Origin: Bacteroidota bacterium
Lineage (GTDB): Bacteria > Bacteroidota > Bacteroidia > UKL13-3
Reading direction: 5' to 3'
NCBI GenBank assembly: GCA_947507965.1
Contig: CANNQU010000006.1
Coordinates: 17,781-81,780 of the forward strand
Length of the DNA stretch: 64,000 bases
The notes beneath the pieces were generated by a model. The model saw nothing but the letters and a program-made list of their open reading frames with translations, made no database searches and was not told the origin of the DNA. The position numbers and the translations under genes are program-made. Of this stretch, positions 54,748 to 63,867 are shown piece after piece. Numbering within the stretch: the first letter of the stretch is position 1; each line of letters starts with the position of its first letter.

Positions 54748-56055
54748 TTATTTTTTCCTGAAATATAATCTCAGAGGCACTCCGGTGAATTCATAGGCTT
54801 CGCGGAATTTATTTTCCAGATAGCGTTTGTAGCTTTCTTGAATATATTGAGGAAGATTGGCAAATAAAACAAAGGAAGGGGTCTTGGTATGTAACTGGGT
54901 AATGAATTTAATTTTAATAAACTTCCCTTTCACCGCAGGTGGCTGGTAATTTTCTATGGTGTTAATTAAGAATTCGTTCAGCTTATGTGTTGAGATATGG
55001 CGTTTTAAGTTTTCGTTCACCTGCATGAAAAGTTCTACCGCCTTATGAATTCTTTGTTTGTTAAGTGCCGAAATAAATAGCACGGGAATGTCCGTGAAGG
55101 GTGCGGTTGCTTCTTTAATTTCTTTCTCAAATTGCACGGTACTTTTATTGTCCTTCTCAATTAAATCCCATTTATTTACAAGGATTACGACACCTTTTCC
55201 ATTCTTTTCGGCAAGGTGCAATAGGCTAAGGTCTTGTTTTTCGATGCCAACCAGAGCATCAATAATTAAGCAACACACATCGCATTCTTCCAGTGCTTTA
55301 ATACTCCGCATTACACTGTAATATTCAATATCCTCATGCACCTTTTGTTTTTTGCGGATGCCGGCAGTATCAATTAACATGAAGTCGTGCCCGAAAGCGT
55401 TGTAACGAGTGTGTATCGTGTCGCGTGTGGTACCTGCAATATCCGTTACTATGGTACGCTCCTCCCCAAGTAATGCATTAATTAAACTCGATTTACCAAC
55501 GTTTGGTTTACCAACGATGGCTATCTTGGGTAGGTTGGAGAAATCGTCGATATCCTTCTCCTCCTTTATATATTCAACTGCTTTATCGAGTAATTCACCC
55601 GTGCCGCTGCCGCTGGCACTGCTAATACTAAAAATATCACCAAGGCCAAATTTATAAAATACGCCTTCACTTAATAGACGTTCGTTATTATCTACTTTAT
55701 TTACGGCAAGTAAAATTGGTTTCTTGCATTTACGTAGGAGCTTTGCTACTTCTTCGTCTAAGGGGTGTATACCTTCTGTAACATCAACCATAAACAGGAT
55801 TACAGCGGCTTCGCTTATGGCAATATTAACCTGACGTCGAATGGCGGCTTCGTAGATGTCATTACTGCCTTCAACAAAACCTCCTGTATCAACCACGGTA
55901 AAGGATTGACCGTTCCATTCACAGGTACCATAATGCCGGTCTCGTGTTACCCCAGAGCTATCATCAACGATTGCCTCACGTTTGCCCACCAGCCTATTAA
56001 AGAGGGTTGACTTTCCTACATTGGGTCTGCCTACAATGGCTAATATTCTACTCAT
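54748..56055 (-). CDS. der: Ribosome biogenesis GTPase Der (EngA)
   Basis: Double-GTPase needed for 50S assembly. G domain 1 starts SRILAIVGRPNVGKSTLFNRL, with DTGGF and NKVD. G domain 2 has IVGKPNVGKSSLINALLGEERTIVTDIAGTTRDT, DTAGIRKK and NKWDLIEKD. The C-terminal KH-like domain ends LRLYFRKK. The start is the ATG at 56055 (435 residues); the track start at 56163 is upstream of the -7 box TATCTTTGC, 9 bases before this ATG. It is divergent from the polyprenyl synthase gene. Confidence 0.97.
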   Translation of the reverse strand: MSRILAIVGRPNVGKSTLFNRLVGKREAIVDDSSGVTRDRHYGTCEWNGQSFTVVDTGGFVEGSNDIYEAAIRRQVNIAISEAAVILFMVDVTEGIHPLDEEVAKLLRKCKKPILLAVNKVDNNERLLSEGVFYKFGLGDIFSISSASGSGTGELLDKAVEYIKEEKDIDDFSNLPKIAIVGKPNVGKSSLINALLGEERTIVTDIAGTTRDTIHTRYNAFGHDFMLIDTAGIRKKQKVHEDIEYYSVMRSIKALEECDVCCLIIDALVGIEKQDLSLLHLAEKNGKGVVILVNKWDLIEKDNKSTVQFEKEIKEATAPFTDIPVLFISALNKQRIHKAVELFMQVNENLKRHISTHKLNEFLINTIENYQPPAVKGKFIKIKFITQLHTKTPSFVLFANLPQYIQESYKRYLENKFREAYEFTGVPLRLYFRKK

Positions 56056-56064
56056 AACAAAAGC

Positions 56065-56073
56065 GCAAAGATA
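56065..56073 (-). promoter_or_regulatory. der -7 promoter element (TATCTTTGC)
   Basis: An exact TAnnTTTG match on the minus strand, 9 bases before the der ATG at 56055. Confidence 0.6.
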
Positions 56074-56197
56074 CGCTTCGTAAATGGTAAATGGTAATGC
56101 ATCTCTAAAAACGGGTTTCTCAAGAGGCTTACATCCATTGTATTTTGTTAATTTGCGAATCATAATTTTTGAATCACGATATACGAAGTATGCCTCT

Positions 56198-56205
56198 TAT
56201 CTTTG
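56198..56205 (+). promoter_or_regulatory. Polyprenyl synthase gene -7 element (TATCTTTG)
   Basis: An exact TAnnTTTG match 6 bases before the ATG at 56212. The TTG within it (56203) is the ORF-track start and is rejected. Confidence 0.6.
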
Positions 56206-56211
56206 CCCCAT

Positions 56212-57189
56212 ATGACCACCATAGAAACCTATCTGAGTTCCTTTGAAGCGTATCTTTCCCATCATCCTTTTGAGGGGTTTCCTGATCGTTTATATGAACC
56301 AGCAAATTATTTAATGAAGCTTGGCGGAAAAAGATTCCGCCCTGTCATGTTGCTTATGGCTTGCGATGCCTATAAAAACTCCTTTAAGGAGGCGCTGCCG
56401 GCAGCAATGGCAATCGAAGTTTTTCATAATTTCACTTTAGTGCATGATGACATTATGGATTCGGCCCCACTTCGCCGGGGAATGCCCACCGTACATGAAA
56501 GATGGGATACCCCGACAGCCATTTTATGTGGAGATATGTTGATGTTTAAGTCGATTTTGTTTTTACAGGAGCTGCCTCATTTATTCCTTCAAGAGGCGCT
56601 CACCATGTTTAATAAAACGGCTATAGAAGTTTGTGAAGGGCAGCAGCTAGATATGCTCTTTGAGTCACGCGAGCAGGTTGACATTCCTGAATATTTGAAT
56701 ATGATAATGCTTAAAACATCGGTGCTTTTGGGTTGTAGCTTTTATTTGGGTGCACGTATAGGGGGTGCCCAAAAAGAAGATGCTTTAGCACTCTATGAAT
56801 TTGGTAAAAACCTCGGCATCGCTTTTCAGTTGCACGATGACCTACTTGATGCTTTCGCCGAAGATGCAATGGCGTTTGGCAAGCAAATTGGTGGTGACAT
56901 TTTATCAAACAAAAAAACATATTTGCTTATCACTGCATTGCAAAAAGCTGATGTAACACAACTTGAGAACTTGAAGTATTGGTTGAAATCCGACAACACA
57001 AGCTCGAATGAGAAAGTAGCCACTGTAAAAGCATTGTTTATCGAAACAGGTGCCAAACAGGCTGCCGAGCAAGAACAGCAACACTTTTACAACATGGCCT
57101 TGGAGGCGTTAAAACCAGTGAATATCTCCGATGAATCGAAGACCAAATTTCGGGCGTTTGCCCAGATGATCATGAAACGAACGAAGTAA
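56212..57189 (+). CDS. Polyprenyl diphosphate synthase (geranylgeranyl/farnesyl type)
   Basis: Trans-isoprenyl diphosphate synthase condensing IPP with allylic diphosphates. The first Asp-rich motif is VHDDIMDSAPLRRG (about residue 80), with the second HDDLLDAF (about 210) and the GGKRFRP motif near residue 43. The short-chain-type spacing (DDxxD, four residues after KRFRP block) suggests C15-C20 products for quinone side chains or undecaprenyl precursors, but chain length is not decidable here. The start is the ATG at 56212. It is followed by 163 bp to thrS. Confidence 0.9.
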   Translation: MTTIETYLSSFEAYLSHHPFEGFPDRLYEPANYLMKLGGKRFRPVMLLMACDAYKNSFKEALPAAMAIEVFHNFTLVHDDIMDSAPLRRGMPTVHERWDTPTAILCGDMLMFKSILFLQELPHLFLQEALTMFNKTAIEVCEGQQLDMLFESREQVDIPEYLNMIMLKTSVLLGCSFYLGARIGGAQKEDALALYEFGKNLGIAFQLHDDLLDAFAEDAMAFGKQIGGDILSNKKTYLLITALQKADVTQLENLKYWLKSDNTSSNEKVATVKALFIETGAKQAAEQEQQHFYNMALEALKPVNISDESKTKFRAFAQMIMKRTK

Positions 57190-57289
57190 TAAGCTTCTAT
57201 GAATTTCGATCGGTATAAATTTTATATTGGTAAGGGTAGTGGGGCATCTCGAATCATTAGACCAGCTTCAAAAGCCCAACACTTTTTCG

Positions 57290-57297
57290 TATCTTCG
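57290..57297 (+). promoter_or_regulatory. thrS-infC-rpmI-rplT operon -7 element (TATCTTCG)
   Basis: One mismatch from TAnnTTTG, 55 bases before the thrS ATG, giving a leader of about 50 nt. No T-box-like structure is evident in the leader. Confidence 0.5.
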
Positions 57298-57352
57298 CGT
57301 TTCACTCTAATTAAACATTATCGGTTTAAGAAGTATAGGATTTAAATAGTCA

Positions 57353-59290
57353 ATGAATATAAATATTACTCTGCCCGATGGCAGTGTTCGTGAATACGAG
57401 CAAGGAACAACTGCGATGCAAATTGCACAAAGCATTAGTGCCGGCTTAGCCCGCAATGTTTTAGCTGCTAAAGTTAACGGAGAAGTATGGGATGCATCCC
57501 GTGCCATTAATCAAAATGCGAATGTTATTTTACTTACCGGGAATGATACCGATGGTAAAAAGACCTTATGGCATTCTTCCGCACATATTATGGCCGAAGC
57601 CATCGAAGCACTCTATCCTGGAACATTGTTTGGAATAGGTCCTCCTATTGAGGCTGGATTTTATTACGATATCGATTTAGGCGGTAAGTCTTTTGGAGCT
57701 GACGACTTTAAGAAATTAGAAGATAAAATAATTGAATTATCACGCAGAGATGTGATTTTTGAGCGTAAAGAAATTAGTAAAGCCGACGCGATAAAATATT
57801 TCACCGAGAAAGGCGACCACTATAAATTAGATTTATTGGAAGGCTTAAATGACGGCGAAATAACCTTTTATACACAAGGAAATTTCACTGACTTATGCAA
57901 AGGCCCTCATATTCCAAGTACCGGCTTTATTAAGGCTGCAAAAATTATGAATGTTGCTGCGGCATACTGGCGTGGCGATGAGAAAAACAAGATGCTTACT
58001 CGTATTTATGCGGTTACTTTTCAAAAACAAAAGGAATTGGAAGAGCATCTGCGATTATTGGAAGAAGCAAAAAAGCGTGACCATAAAAAGTTGGGTAAAG
58101 AGATGGAGCTCTTTGCTTTTAGTGAAAAGGTAGGGGCAGGATTACCGCTCTGGCTACCTAAAGGTGCCATGATACGCGAACGCCTCGAACGATTTATGCG
58201 TGAAGCACAAACGCGTATGGGGTATTTGCCGGTCATCACACCGAATATCGGTAAAAAAGATTTGTATGAGACCAGTGGTCATTGGGAGAAATATGGTAAA
58301 GATTCTTTTCAGCCCATACGCACACCGGAAGGCGAAGAGTATATGCTGAAACCGATGAACTGTCCGCACCATTGCGAAATTTACAAGACCAAGCCACGAA
58401 GCTACCGCGATTTACCGGTGCGATTGGCAGAGTTTGGTACCGTATATCGTTTCGAGCAAAGTGGAGAACTCAATGGATTAACGAGAGTTCGAGGATTTAC
58501 TCAGGACGATGCGCATCTTTTCTGTCGTCCCGATCAAATAAAAGAAGAATTTAAACGTGTTATAGATCTTGTTTTTTATGTCTTTAAATCGCTTGGATTT
58601 GAAAACTATACAGCACAAATAAGCCTTCGTGATAAGGAGAACCGGTCAAAATATATTGGTAGCGACGAAAACTGGGAAAAGGCCGAAAATGCGATTATTG
58701 AAGCTACTGCCGAAAAAGGTATGAAGACGTATATCGAATATGGAGAAGCGGCGTTTTATGGCCCGAAATTAGATTTTATGGTTAAAGATGCCATTGGCAG
58801 AAGCTGGCAACTTGGAACGATACAGGTAGATTATAATTTGCCCGAACGCTTTGAATTGGAATATATAGGAGCCGATAACCAAAAACATCGTCCGGTAATG
58901 ATACATCGTGCTCCTTTTGGAAGCATGGAGCGATTTATGGGTTTATTAATTGAACATTGTGCGGGTAATTTCCCACTCTGGCTTACTCCTGAGCAGTATA
59001 TTATTCTACCGGTGAGTGAAAAATTTGAAAGTTATGCAGAAAAAGTTGCTAAATTTTTAGAAAATTACGATATTCGCGGACTTATTGATAATTCCAATGA
59101 AACGATTGGGAAGAAAATAAGGAACGCAGAGGTAAAAAAAATACCGTTTATGCTTATCGTTGGAGAGCAAGAAGAAGAAGCAGAGAATATCGCGGTGAGA
59201 AGACATAGCGTAGGTGACCTTGGAAAAATGGGGATGCAGGATTTTGTAACGCATTTCAAACAAGCCACGGAAGATGAAAAATTGAAATAG
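57353..59290 (+). CDS. thrS: Threonyl-tRNA synthetase
   Basis: Charges tRNA-Thr. Domain order: TGS (1-60, [17 protein letters not shown]), the editing/SAD domain with [17 protein letters not shown] and the zinc-type HxxxH, the class II catalytic core with [28 protein letters not shown] and [11 protein letters not shown], the motif 3 region [18 protein letters not shown], and the anticodon-binding domain with [22 protein letters not shown]. It has 645 residues, the usual length. It is the first gene of the conserved thrS-infC-rpmI-rplT cluster. Confidence 0.97.
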   Translation: MNINITLPDGSVREYEQGTTAMQIAQSISAGLARNVLAAKVNGEVWDASRAINQNANVILLTGNDTDGKKTLWHSSAHIMAEAIEALYPGTLFGIGPPIEAGFYYDIDLGGKSFGADDFKKLEDKIIELSRRDVIFERKEISKADAIKYFTEKGDHYKLDLLEGLNDGEITFYTQGNFTDLCKGPHIPSTGFIKAAKIMNVAAAYWRGDEKNKMLTRIYAVTFQKQKELEEHLRLLEEAKKRDHKKLGKEMELFAFSEKVGAGLPLWLPKGAMIRERLERFMREAQTRMGYLPVITPNIGKKDLYETSGHWEKYGKDSFQPIRTPEGEEYMLKPMNCPHHCEIYKTKPRSYRDLPVRLAEFGTVYRFEQSGELNGLTRVRGFTQDDAHLFCRPDQIKEEFKRVIDLVFYVFKSLGFENYTAQISLRDKENRSKYIGSDENWEKAENAIIEATAEKGMKTYIEYGEAAFYGPKLDFMVKDAIGRSWQLGTIQVDYNLPERFELEYIGADNQKHRPVMIHRAPFGSMERFMGLLIEHCAGNFPLWLTPEQYIILPVSEKFESYAEKVAKFLENYDIRGLIDNSNETIGKKIRNAEVKKIPFMLIVGEQEEEAENIAVRRHSVGDLGKMGMQDFVTHFKQATEDEKLK

Positions 59291-59388
59291 ATAGTTGCAG
59301 GCATAGCTTGCAGAAAACGAGTAACTTTTAGCTTGCATTGAGCTGCTTGTTTTTTAAATAAAAAATGCAATAAAATAAATTATAATAC

Positions 59389-59964
59389 TTGGCATTACCT
59401 CCAAAAAAGCCCAGCAGTGGTCCTTACAATAGTAACCGTCGTTTCCCTCAGCGCAGGGTTGCAGAGCATAACATCAACGGATTTATAAAATCGCCTGAAG
59501 TACGAATTGTAGGTGAAGATATTGAAGCTCGTGTAGTGAAACTTGCTGAAGCAATGGATATTGCAGATGATTTGGGCCTGGACTTGGTGGAGATTTCACC
59601 CAATGCAGTGCCACCCGTTTGCCGTATTGTAGATTATAAAAAGTTCTTATACGAACAAAAGAAAAAGAAAAAGGAGATTAAAGCCAACTCTCACAAACAG
59701 GAAGTAAAAGAAGTTCGTTTTGGCCCTAATACCGACCAGCATGATGTTGATTTCAAAGTGAAGCATGCTGAAGAGTTTTTGAAAGCCGGAGATAAGGTAA
59801 AAGCGCTGGTTATGTTTAAAGGTCGTGAAATTATATATAAAGAAAGAGGACGTTTACTTCTTGAAGAGTTTGTGAAACGGTTGGAAGAATTAGGGAAAGT
59901 AGATACAGGTTTGAAAATGGAGGGAAGAAAAATGACGATTATGATTGCTCCAAAGAAGGGATAA
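59389..59964 (+). CDS. infC: Translation initiation factor IF-3 (TTG start)
   Basis: Prevents premature subunit joining and checks start-codon pairing. The N-domain has HNINGFIKSPEVRIVGEDIEA and LAEAMDIADDLGLDLVEISPNAVPPVCRIVDYKKF. The C-domain has VKEVRFGPNTDQHDVDFKVKHAEEFLKAGDKVKA and ends KMTIMIAPKKG. In frame, a TAA lies at 59383 and the first ATG is codon 56, inside the N-domain, so initiation must use the TTG at 59389 or another non-ATG codon close by. Rare infC start codons allow IF-3 to repress its own translation in other bacteria (AUU in E. coli). It lies 98 bp after thrS. Confidence 0.95.
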   Translation: MALPPKKPSSGPYNSNRRFPQRRVAEHNINGFIKSPEVRIVGEDIEARVVKLAEAMDIADDLGLDLVEISPNAVPPVCRIVDYKKFLYEQKKKKKEIKANSHKQEVKEVRFGPNTDQHDVDFKVKHAEEFLKAGDKVKALVMFKGREIIYKERGRLLLEEFVKRLEELGKVDTGLKMEGRKMTIMIAPKKG

Positions 59965-60063
59965 GGTTCGGTAACGGTGACCTTTTGAAAGTGTAGGTGC
60001 TAAACAAATCAGTCGTTTACTTAAATCAATACAGAATAAAAAAGAATTAATAATCAATACATC

Positions 60064-60261
60064 ATGCCAAAATTAAAGAGCAATTCAGGAGCAAAGAAGC
60101 GGTTTAGCGTTACTTCTACTGGTAAAATTAAACGCGGACAAGCTTATAGAAGCCATATCCTAACTAAAAAAGAAACAACGCAGAAACGTAATCTAGCAAA
60201 AACTGCATACGTTTTTAAGGGCGATGAATATCGTGTTAAGAAAATGCTTTTGTTAGCCTAG
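60064..60261 (+). CDS. rpmI: 50S ribosomal protein L35
   Basis: A small basic ribosomal protein: MPKLKSNSGAKKRFSVTSTGKIKRGQAYRSHIL, then the family end KTAYVFKGDEYRVKKMLLLA. 65 residues, normal. It is third in the thrS-infC-rpmI-rplT cluster, 99 bp after infC and 144 bp before rplT. Confidence 0.97.
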   Translation: MPKLKSNSGAKKRFSVTSTGKIKRGQAYRSHILTKKETTQKRNLAKTAYVFKGDEYRVKKMLLLA

Positions 60262-60405
60262 AAAGTCAACGATTAACCCTCGGTGGTCAATCTAAATGAA
60301 AAACCTTTTTGAGTTAAATCGAGAGGTGGAGTTAATAACCCGGTAAAAAGTACCAAAGACAAGCCCAGTGAGGCCTGCACTTTAGCCATAATTTATTTAA
60401 ATAAA
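60262..60405 (+). promoter_or_regulatory. rpmI-rplT spacer, candidate L20-responsive leader
   Basis: A 144-nt spacer, longer than needed for coupled r-protein genes. It can form an ACCTTTT / GAGAGGT hairpin (60303-60329) and smaller ones (GGTA-N5-TACC at 60342-60354; AGTG-N7-CACT at 60367-60381). L20 represses its operon by binding leader RNA that mimics its 23S site in E. coli and Bacillus. I cannot confirm such mimicry here, and no promoter box is seen inside. Confidence 0.35.
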
Positions 60406-60750
60406 ATGCCAAGAAGCGTAAACGCTGTCGCATCGCGACGCAGGAGAAAGAAAATTTTAAAATTAGCCAAAGGCTATTTCGGAGCCCGTAAAAATGTTTT
60501 AACGGTTGCTAAACACAGTATCGACAAAGGTTTAGGCTACGCTTACCGTGACCGTAAAACAAAAAAACGTGAATTCCGTGCCTTATGGATCCAACGTATT
60601 AATGCTGCAGCTCGTATGCATGGTACAACCTATTCGAAACTTATTAATGCATTAAACCAAAAGAACATTGGTTTAAATCGTAAAGTATTAGCCGATTTAG
60701 CAATGAACCATCCTGAAGTATTTCAGGAAATTGTGAAATCTACAAATTAA
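60406..60750 (+). CDS. rplT: 50S ribosomal protein L20
   Basis: An early-assembly 23S rRNA-binding protein and, in several phyla, the repressor of the infC-rpmI-rplT operon. Typical start [30 protein letters not shown], then [26 protein letters not shown] and [16 protein letters not shown]. 114 residues, normal. It is the last gene of the cluster, with a very strong terminator immediately after. Confidence 0.97.
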   Translation: MPRSVNAVASRRRRKKILKLAKGYFGARKNVLTVAKHSIDKGLGYAYRDRKTKKREFRALWIQRINAAARMHGTTYSKLINALNQKNIGLNRKVLADLAMNHPEVFQEIVKSTN

Positions 60751-60760
60751 TTGAATTAAT

Positions 60761-60807
60761 AAAATGCAGAAGCCATGTGTTAAACAACACATGGCTTCTG
60801 CATTTTT
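60761..60807. terminator. Strong intrinsic terminator of thrS-infC-rpmI-rplT
   Basis: A perfect 21-bp inverted repeat (AAAATGCAGAAGCCATGTGTT and its complement) around a 4-nt AAAC loop, followed by T5. It starts 11 bp after the rplT stop. Confidence 0.92.
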
Positions 60808-60834
60808 AGATTAATATTGTTATTTTCGTTGATA

Positions 60835-61434
60835 GTGAAATTCCTTTTTCTTTTTTTTATTTTCTTTTTTGTAACCCATGTCTCGGCACAAGGTGATTCT
60901 GAGGTTGTGAAAGTGCATTTTTTTTATGGCTCTAAGCCAAAGAAAAATTTTCGCGATGTGGAGAAAAAACGCTTTGGTGGCTTGCATGGAGGACATGTCA
61001 GCGTACAAATTGGAGACTCTGTTTTTAGTTTTAAATTCATAGGGAAAGTTCGTGTTTTTGGCGCTAAGAAAAATTTGCATCATCACTGGATAACTCAAGC
61101 GATGAGTGCTTGGATACAGGATACCATTAATAATAAATATGCGTCAATCGTTATACCATTATCGTACGACCAGTTTGCAAAACTTAAATCGATTCAACAA
61201 AGCTACTGCGGCAAAGACCCTTACGATTATGCTTTTTTAGGTATGCGCTGCGCCGCTGCTGTTTATGATGTTTTTTCGCAACTCGAATTTTTTAAACCAC
61301 GATCTCGTTTAGGTATGATAAGGTCAAATTTTTACCCTAAAATGCTTCGCAAGCGTTTCCTGAAACTTGCCTCCAATAAAAAATGGGTAGTGCTTAAGCA
61401 CGATGGGAGTGAGAGGAGAAAATGGGAGCGATAG
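60835..61434 (+). CDS. Putative secreted permuted NlpC/P60-like protein
   Basis: A hydrophobic signal peptide (VKFLFLFFIFFFVTHVSAQ) precedes a domain starting VHFFYGSKPKKNF. His in GGLHGGHVSVQIGDSVFSF (about residue 53) comes before Cys in DYAFLGMRCAAAVYDVFSQL (about 138). His-before-Cys order with these surroundings resembles the circularly permuted papain-fold (YiiX/LRAT-like) members of the NlpC/P60 superfamily. Peptidase or acyltransferase activity is only inferred. I choose the GTG at 60835 because the track's TTG at 60817 precedes a TATTTTCG box; the start remains uncertain. The C-terminus is strongly basic (KHDGSERRKWER). Confidence 0.6.
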   Translation: MKFLFLFFIFFFVTHVSAQGDSEVVKVHFFYGSKPKKNFRDVEKKRFGGLHGGHVSVQIGDSVFSFKFIGKVRVFGAKKNLHHHWITQAMSAWIQDTINNKYASIVIPLSYDQFAKLKSIQQSYCGKDPYDYAFLGMRCAAAVYDVFSQLEFFKPRSRLGMIRSNFYPKMLRKRFLKLASNKKWVVLKHDGSERRKWER

Positions 61435-61461
61435 TCATTGAACACTCGCGATGTATCGCCT

Positions 61462-62085
61462 TCATTTGTTTTCAATACGTTTGCACTCTGCCATCGCACT
61501 AACTAAGTATATTTTACCATTCGTAATATCCACGCACTCAAATCGTGTTCGTCGTAAAACGCCTTTTTTAAAAACATGGTCATTACGCAATTTAAAATAA
61601 GCACCCATTGGAATCCGTTCTACCGTTGTAATACTTAAGTCCTTTCGGGTGTCGTATGTTTTTAGAACCCGTTGCAAGTGTAAATCACTGCAACTGGCAC
61701 TTGGGTTGATAAAATGCTTACGTAGTGCCAATTTTACATCATCTGGAAAAATTGGGAGTTGCAAAAATGGTTGGATTAATCGTTTATATTCTTCTTTCCA
61801 TTCATTGCCATGAGGTGCTACGTGGTGTTTGTTTTTAACCCAATTCGTAAGATGTGCAAATTCATGGATCAAGGTGATCAAAAAATCAAAAGGATTTAAA
61901 TTATGGTTAACACTAATACGATGCGTGTTGCCATTGGCTGGTGCCCGGTAGTCGCCTAACTTGGTGCTACGTCGATTACTGATATGCAAATGAAGACGAT
62001 GTTCCTGAATCCATGAAGCAATTAATGGAACCGATAGCTCCGGAATATATTCTTTTAGTACGGTTTCTAATTGTTCTCGGATCAT
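61462..62085 (-). CDS. SprT-like zinc metalloprotease-domain protein
   Basis: The zinc motif is HEFAH in LITLIHEFAHLTNW, with a downstream His in HGNEWKEEYKRL acting as probable third ligand. The N-terminal block VLKEYIPELSVPLIASWIQEHRLHLHIS and the fold match SprT-like proteins, related to the DNA-protein crosslink protease Spartan. The C-terminal part (YFKLRNDHVFKKGVLRRTRFECVDITNGKIYLVSAMAEC) lacks a clear four-Cys zinc ribbon. The start is the ATG at 62085; the track start at 62169 reads through the divergent promoter region. It is divergent from the subtilase gene. Confidence 0.82.
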   Translation of the reverse strand: MIREQLETVLKEYIPELSVPLIASWIQEHRLHLHISNRRSTKLGDYRAPANGNTHRISVNHNLNPFDFLITLIHEFAHLTNWVKNKHHVAPHGNEWKEEYKRLIQPFLQLPIFPDDVKLALRKHFINPSASCSDLHLQRVLKTYDTRKDLSITTVERIPMGAYFKLRNDHVFKKGVLRRTRFECVDITNGKIYLVSAMAECKRIENK

Positions 62086-62172
62086 CAATCGTATCGTTTT
62101 TAGGGTATCTGTTGTTTTGCAAATAAAACACAACAATATTCCATATTTATTTCTTAATTTGCTGTACAAATA

Positions 62173-63753
62173 ATGCGCATTTCGTTAATAATTTTCACTT
62201 GTTTTTCCTTGTTTGCCGCCAATGCACAGCGTAAGGTATTAGTTTATTTTAAGGATAAAGGGCCTACTGCTGAATACGATTTACTTCATCCAGAGAGATT
62301 CTTATCGCAACAAGCTATCGAACGGCGGATGCTATGCAATAGTAAGTTTGATTTTTTAGATAATCCCGTGTGCCCAGCTTATTTGAATCTTCTAAAAGGT
62401 AATAACTTCAATGTCTTAAGTTCTTCCAAATGGCTTAATGCAGCGTTGGTTTCTACCTCAGTGCAAAACATGCATGTTATATTGCAACTACCAATGGTTT
62501 CTAAAATTGAGCTTTGGGATGAATATCCTAGCTGTGAAACCCATACGGCTTCTGCACAAAGTATTTATAATTATGGAAGTGCCGTCACACAAATTACCAT
62601 GTTGAATTTGGATAAACTGCATGATCAAGGGTACACCGGAAACCATATTCTTATCGCGATATTGGATGCAGGATTTAATAATGTGAACAACGTAAATGCG
62701 TTTCAATATCTTCGTTCAAGGAATAGAATAAAAGCCACTCGTGATTTTGTTACCGAGGATGGGGATGTATATTTGGATGATGGCCATGGTGAGATTGTGT
62801 TCTCCATTCTTGCCTCTAAATTAGATGGGGAAATCATCGGCAGTGGTTTCGATGCTGATTTTCTTTTGGCACGTACGGAGAACTCCGGTAGCGAAACACA
62901 TATCGAAGAGTATAATTGGATGCGTGCTTCCGAATGGGCCGACAGCGCCGGGGTGAGAATTATTCAGTCTTCATTGGGCTATAGTGATTTTGATGCGGGT
63001 ATAAATTATTCTCCTTCGGATATGGATGGTAAAACGGCCATTGTTACCAAGGCTGCTTTAATAGCCACCCGCAAAGGAATCTTAATCGTTAATAGTGCAG
63101 GAAACGAAGGCGATAAGTTATTCCGAAAAATTACAGCTCCGAGTGATGCCGATAGCATCTTATGTGTTGGCTCGGTTGATGGCTCAAAAACAAGGGTAGC
63201 CAATAGCGGACAAGGGCCATCGGCTGATGGACGAATGAAGCCAGATGTAATGGCCGTTGGGGGTGGGACGGCTTATTATAGCACTTCGAATACTATTGGA
63301 TTTGGAACAGGCACTTCCTTTTCTTCTCCTCTGATTTCAGGAATGTGTGCCTGCCTGATGCAGAAAAATAAATATGTCACGAATATAGAGCTTATCCATG
63401 CTGTTATACAAAGTGCTGATCGCTTTGCCAACCCCGACACGCTCTATGGCTATGGAATACCCGATGCATTTACCGCCGATACCCTTTTAAAGCGTATCGC
63501 TATTGGAAGAGGCATTATGAATCGTGGTGCCAACGGTGATGAACCGATAATAAAAAATACGTTAGTACATCACGAAATTGAATTAAACATGAAGATCTCT
63601 GAACAGACGCTAATCGAAATTTATAATCTCTCCGGAGCATTGGTGTTTACAGAAGGAATTTGTGTTAACAGGATAAATATTTCGTCGTTGTCGGTAGGAG
63701 GTTACTATCTAAAAATAAATGGGAGTTATATTGGGCGATTTTTTAAACCATAA
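62173..63753 (+). CDS. Subtilisin-family (S8) serine protease with T9SS sorting domain
   Basis: A signal peptide (MRISLIIFTCFSLFAANAQ) and a prodomain-like region (about 20-140) precede the S8 catalytic domain. The Asp is in ILIAILDAGFNN (about 160), His in DDGHGEIVFSILAS (about 203), Asn in IVNSAGNEGD, and Ser in GTGTSFSSPLISGMCA (about 380). The C-terminal 75 residues end in a T9SS type A-like sorting domain (VFTEGICVNRINISSLSVGGYYLKI). It should be exported across the outer membrane and either released or anchored. All catalytic residues are intact, so an active extracellular protease is expected. Confidence 0.9.
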   Translation: MRISLIIFTCFSLFAANAQRKVLVYFKDKGPTAEYDLLHPERFLSQQAIERRMLCNSKFDFLDNPVCPAYLNLLKGNNFNVLSSSKWLNAALVSTSVQNMHVILQLPMVSKIELWDEYPSCETHTASAQSIYNYGSAVTQITMLNLDKLHDQGYTGNHILIAILDAGFNNVNNVNAFQYLRSRNRIKATRDFVTEDGDVYLDDGHGEIVFSILASKLDGEIIGSGFDADFLLARTENSGSETHIEEYNWMRASEWADSAGVRIIQSSLGYSDFDAGINYSPSDMDGKTAIVTKAALIATRKGILIVNSAGNEGDKLFRKITAPSDADSILCVGSVDGSKTRVANSGQGPSADGRMKPDVMAVGGGTAYYSTSNTIGFGTGTSFSSPLISGMCACLMQKNKYVTNIELIHAVIQSADRFANPDTLYGYGIPDAFTADTLLKRIAIGRGIMNRGANGDEPIIKNTLVHHEIELNMKISEQTLIEIYNLSGALVFTEGICVNRINISSLSVGGYYLKINGSYIGRFFKP

Positions 63754-63853
63754 AGAGTCAACAAGGGAGGCTACTGTTCGTTCCTGGGAATGCCATCCAT
63801 TATCTTCTTAAATAAAATAAAAAACAAAATTGTTAATACAATATTATTTTTTG

Positions 63854-63861
63854 TATATTTG
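63854..63861 (+). promoter_or_regulatory. -7 promoter element (TATATTTG) upstream of the IS fragment
   Basis: An exact TAnnTTTG match about 90 bases upstream of the transposase ATG. It may lie just outside the IS left end, so it may have belonged to an interrupted gene or may drive the transposase. Confidence 0.45.
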
Positions 63862-63867
63862 TAACCA

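Noticed and set aside
59291-59388. Possible terminator or attenuator between thrS and infC (TTGCATT pairing with AATGCAA)
   Set aside because: The pairing is AT-rich with a long internal loop and is poorly placed for termination; not strong enough to list.
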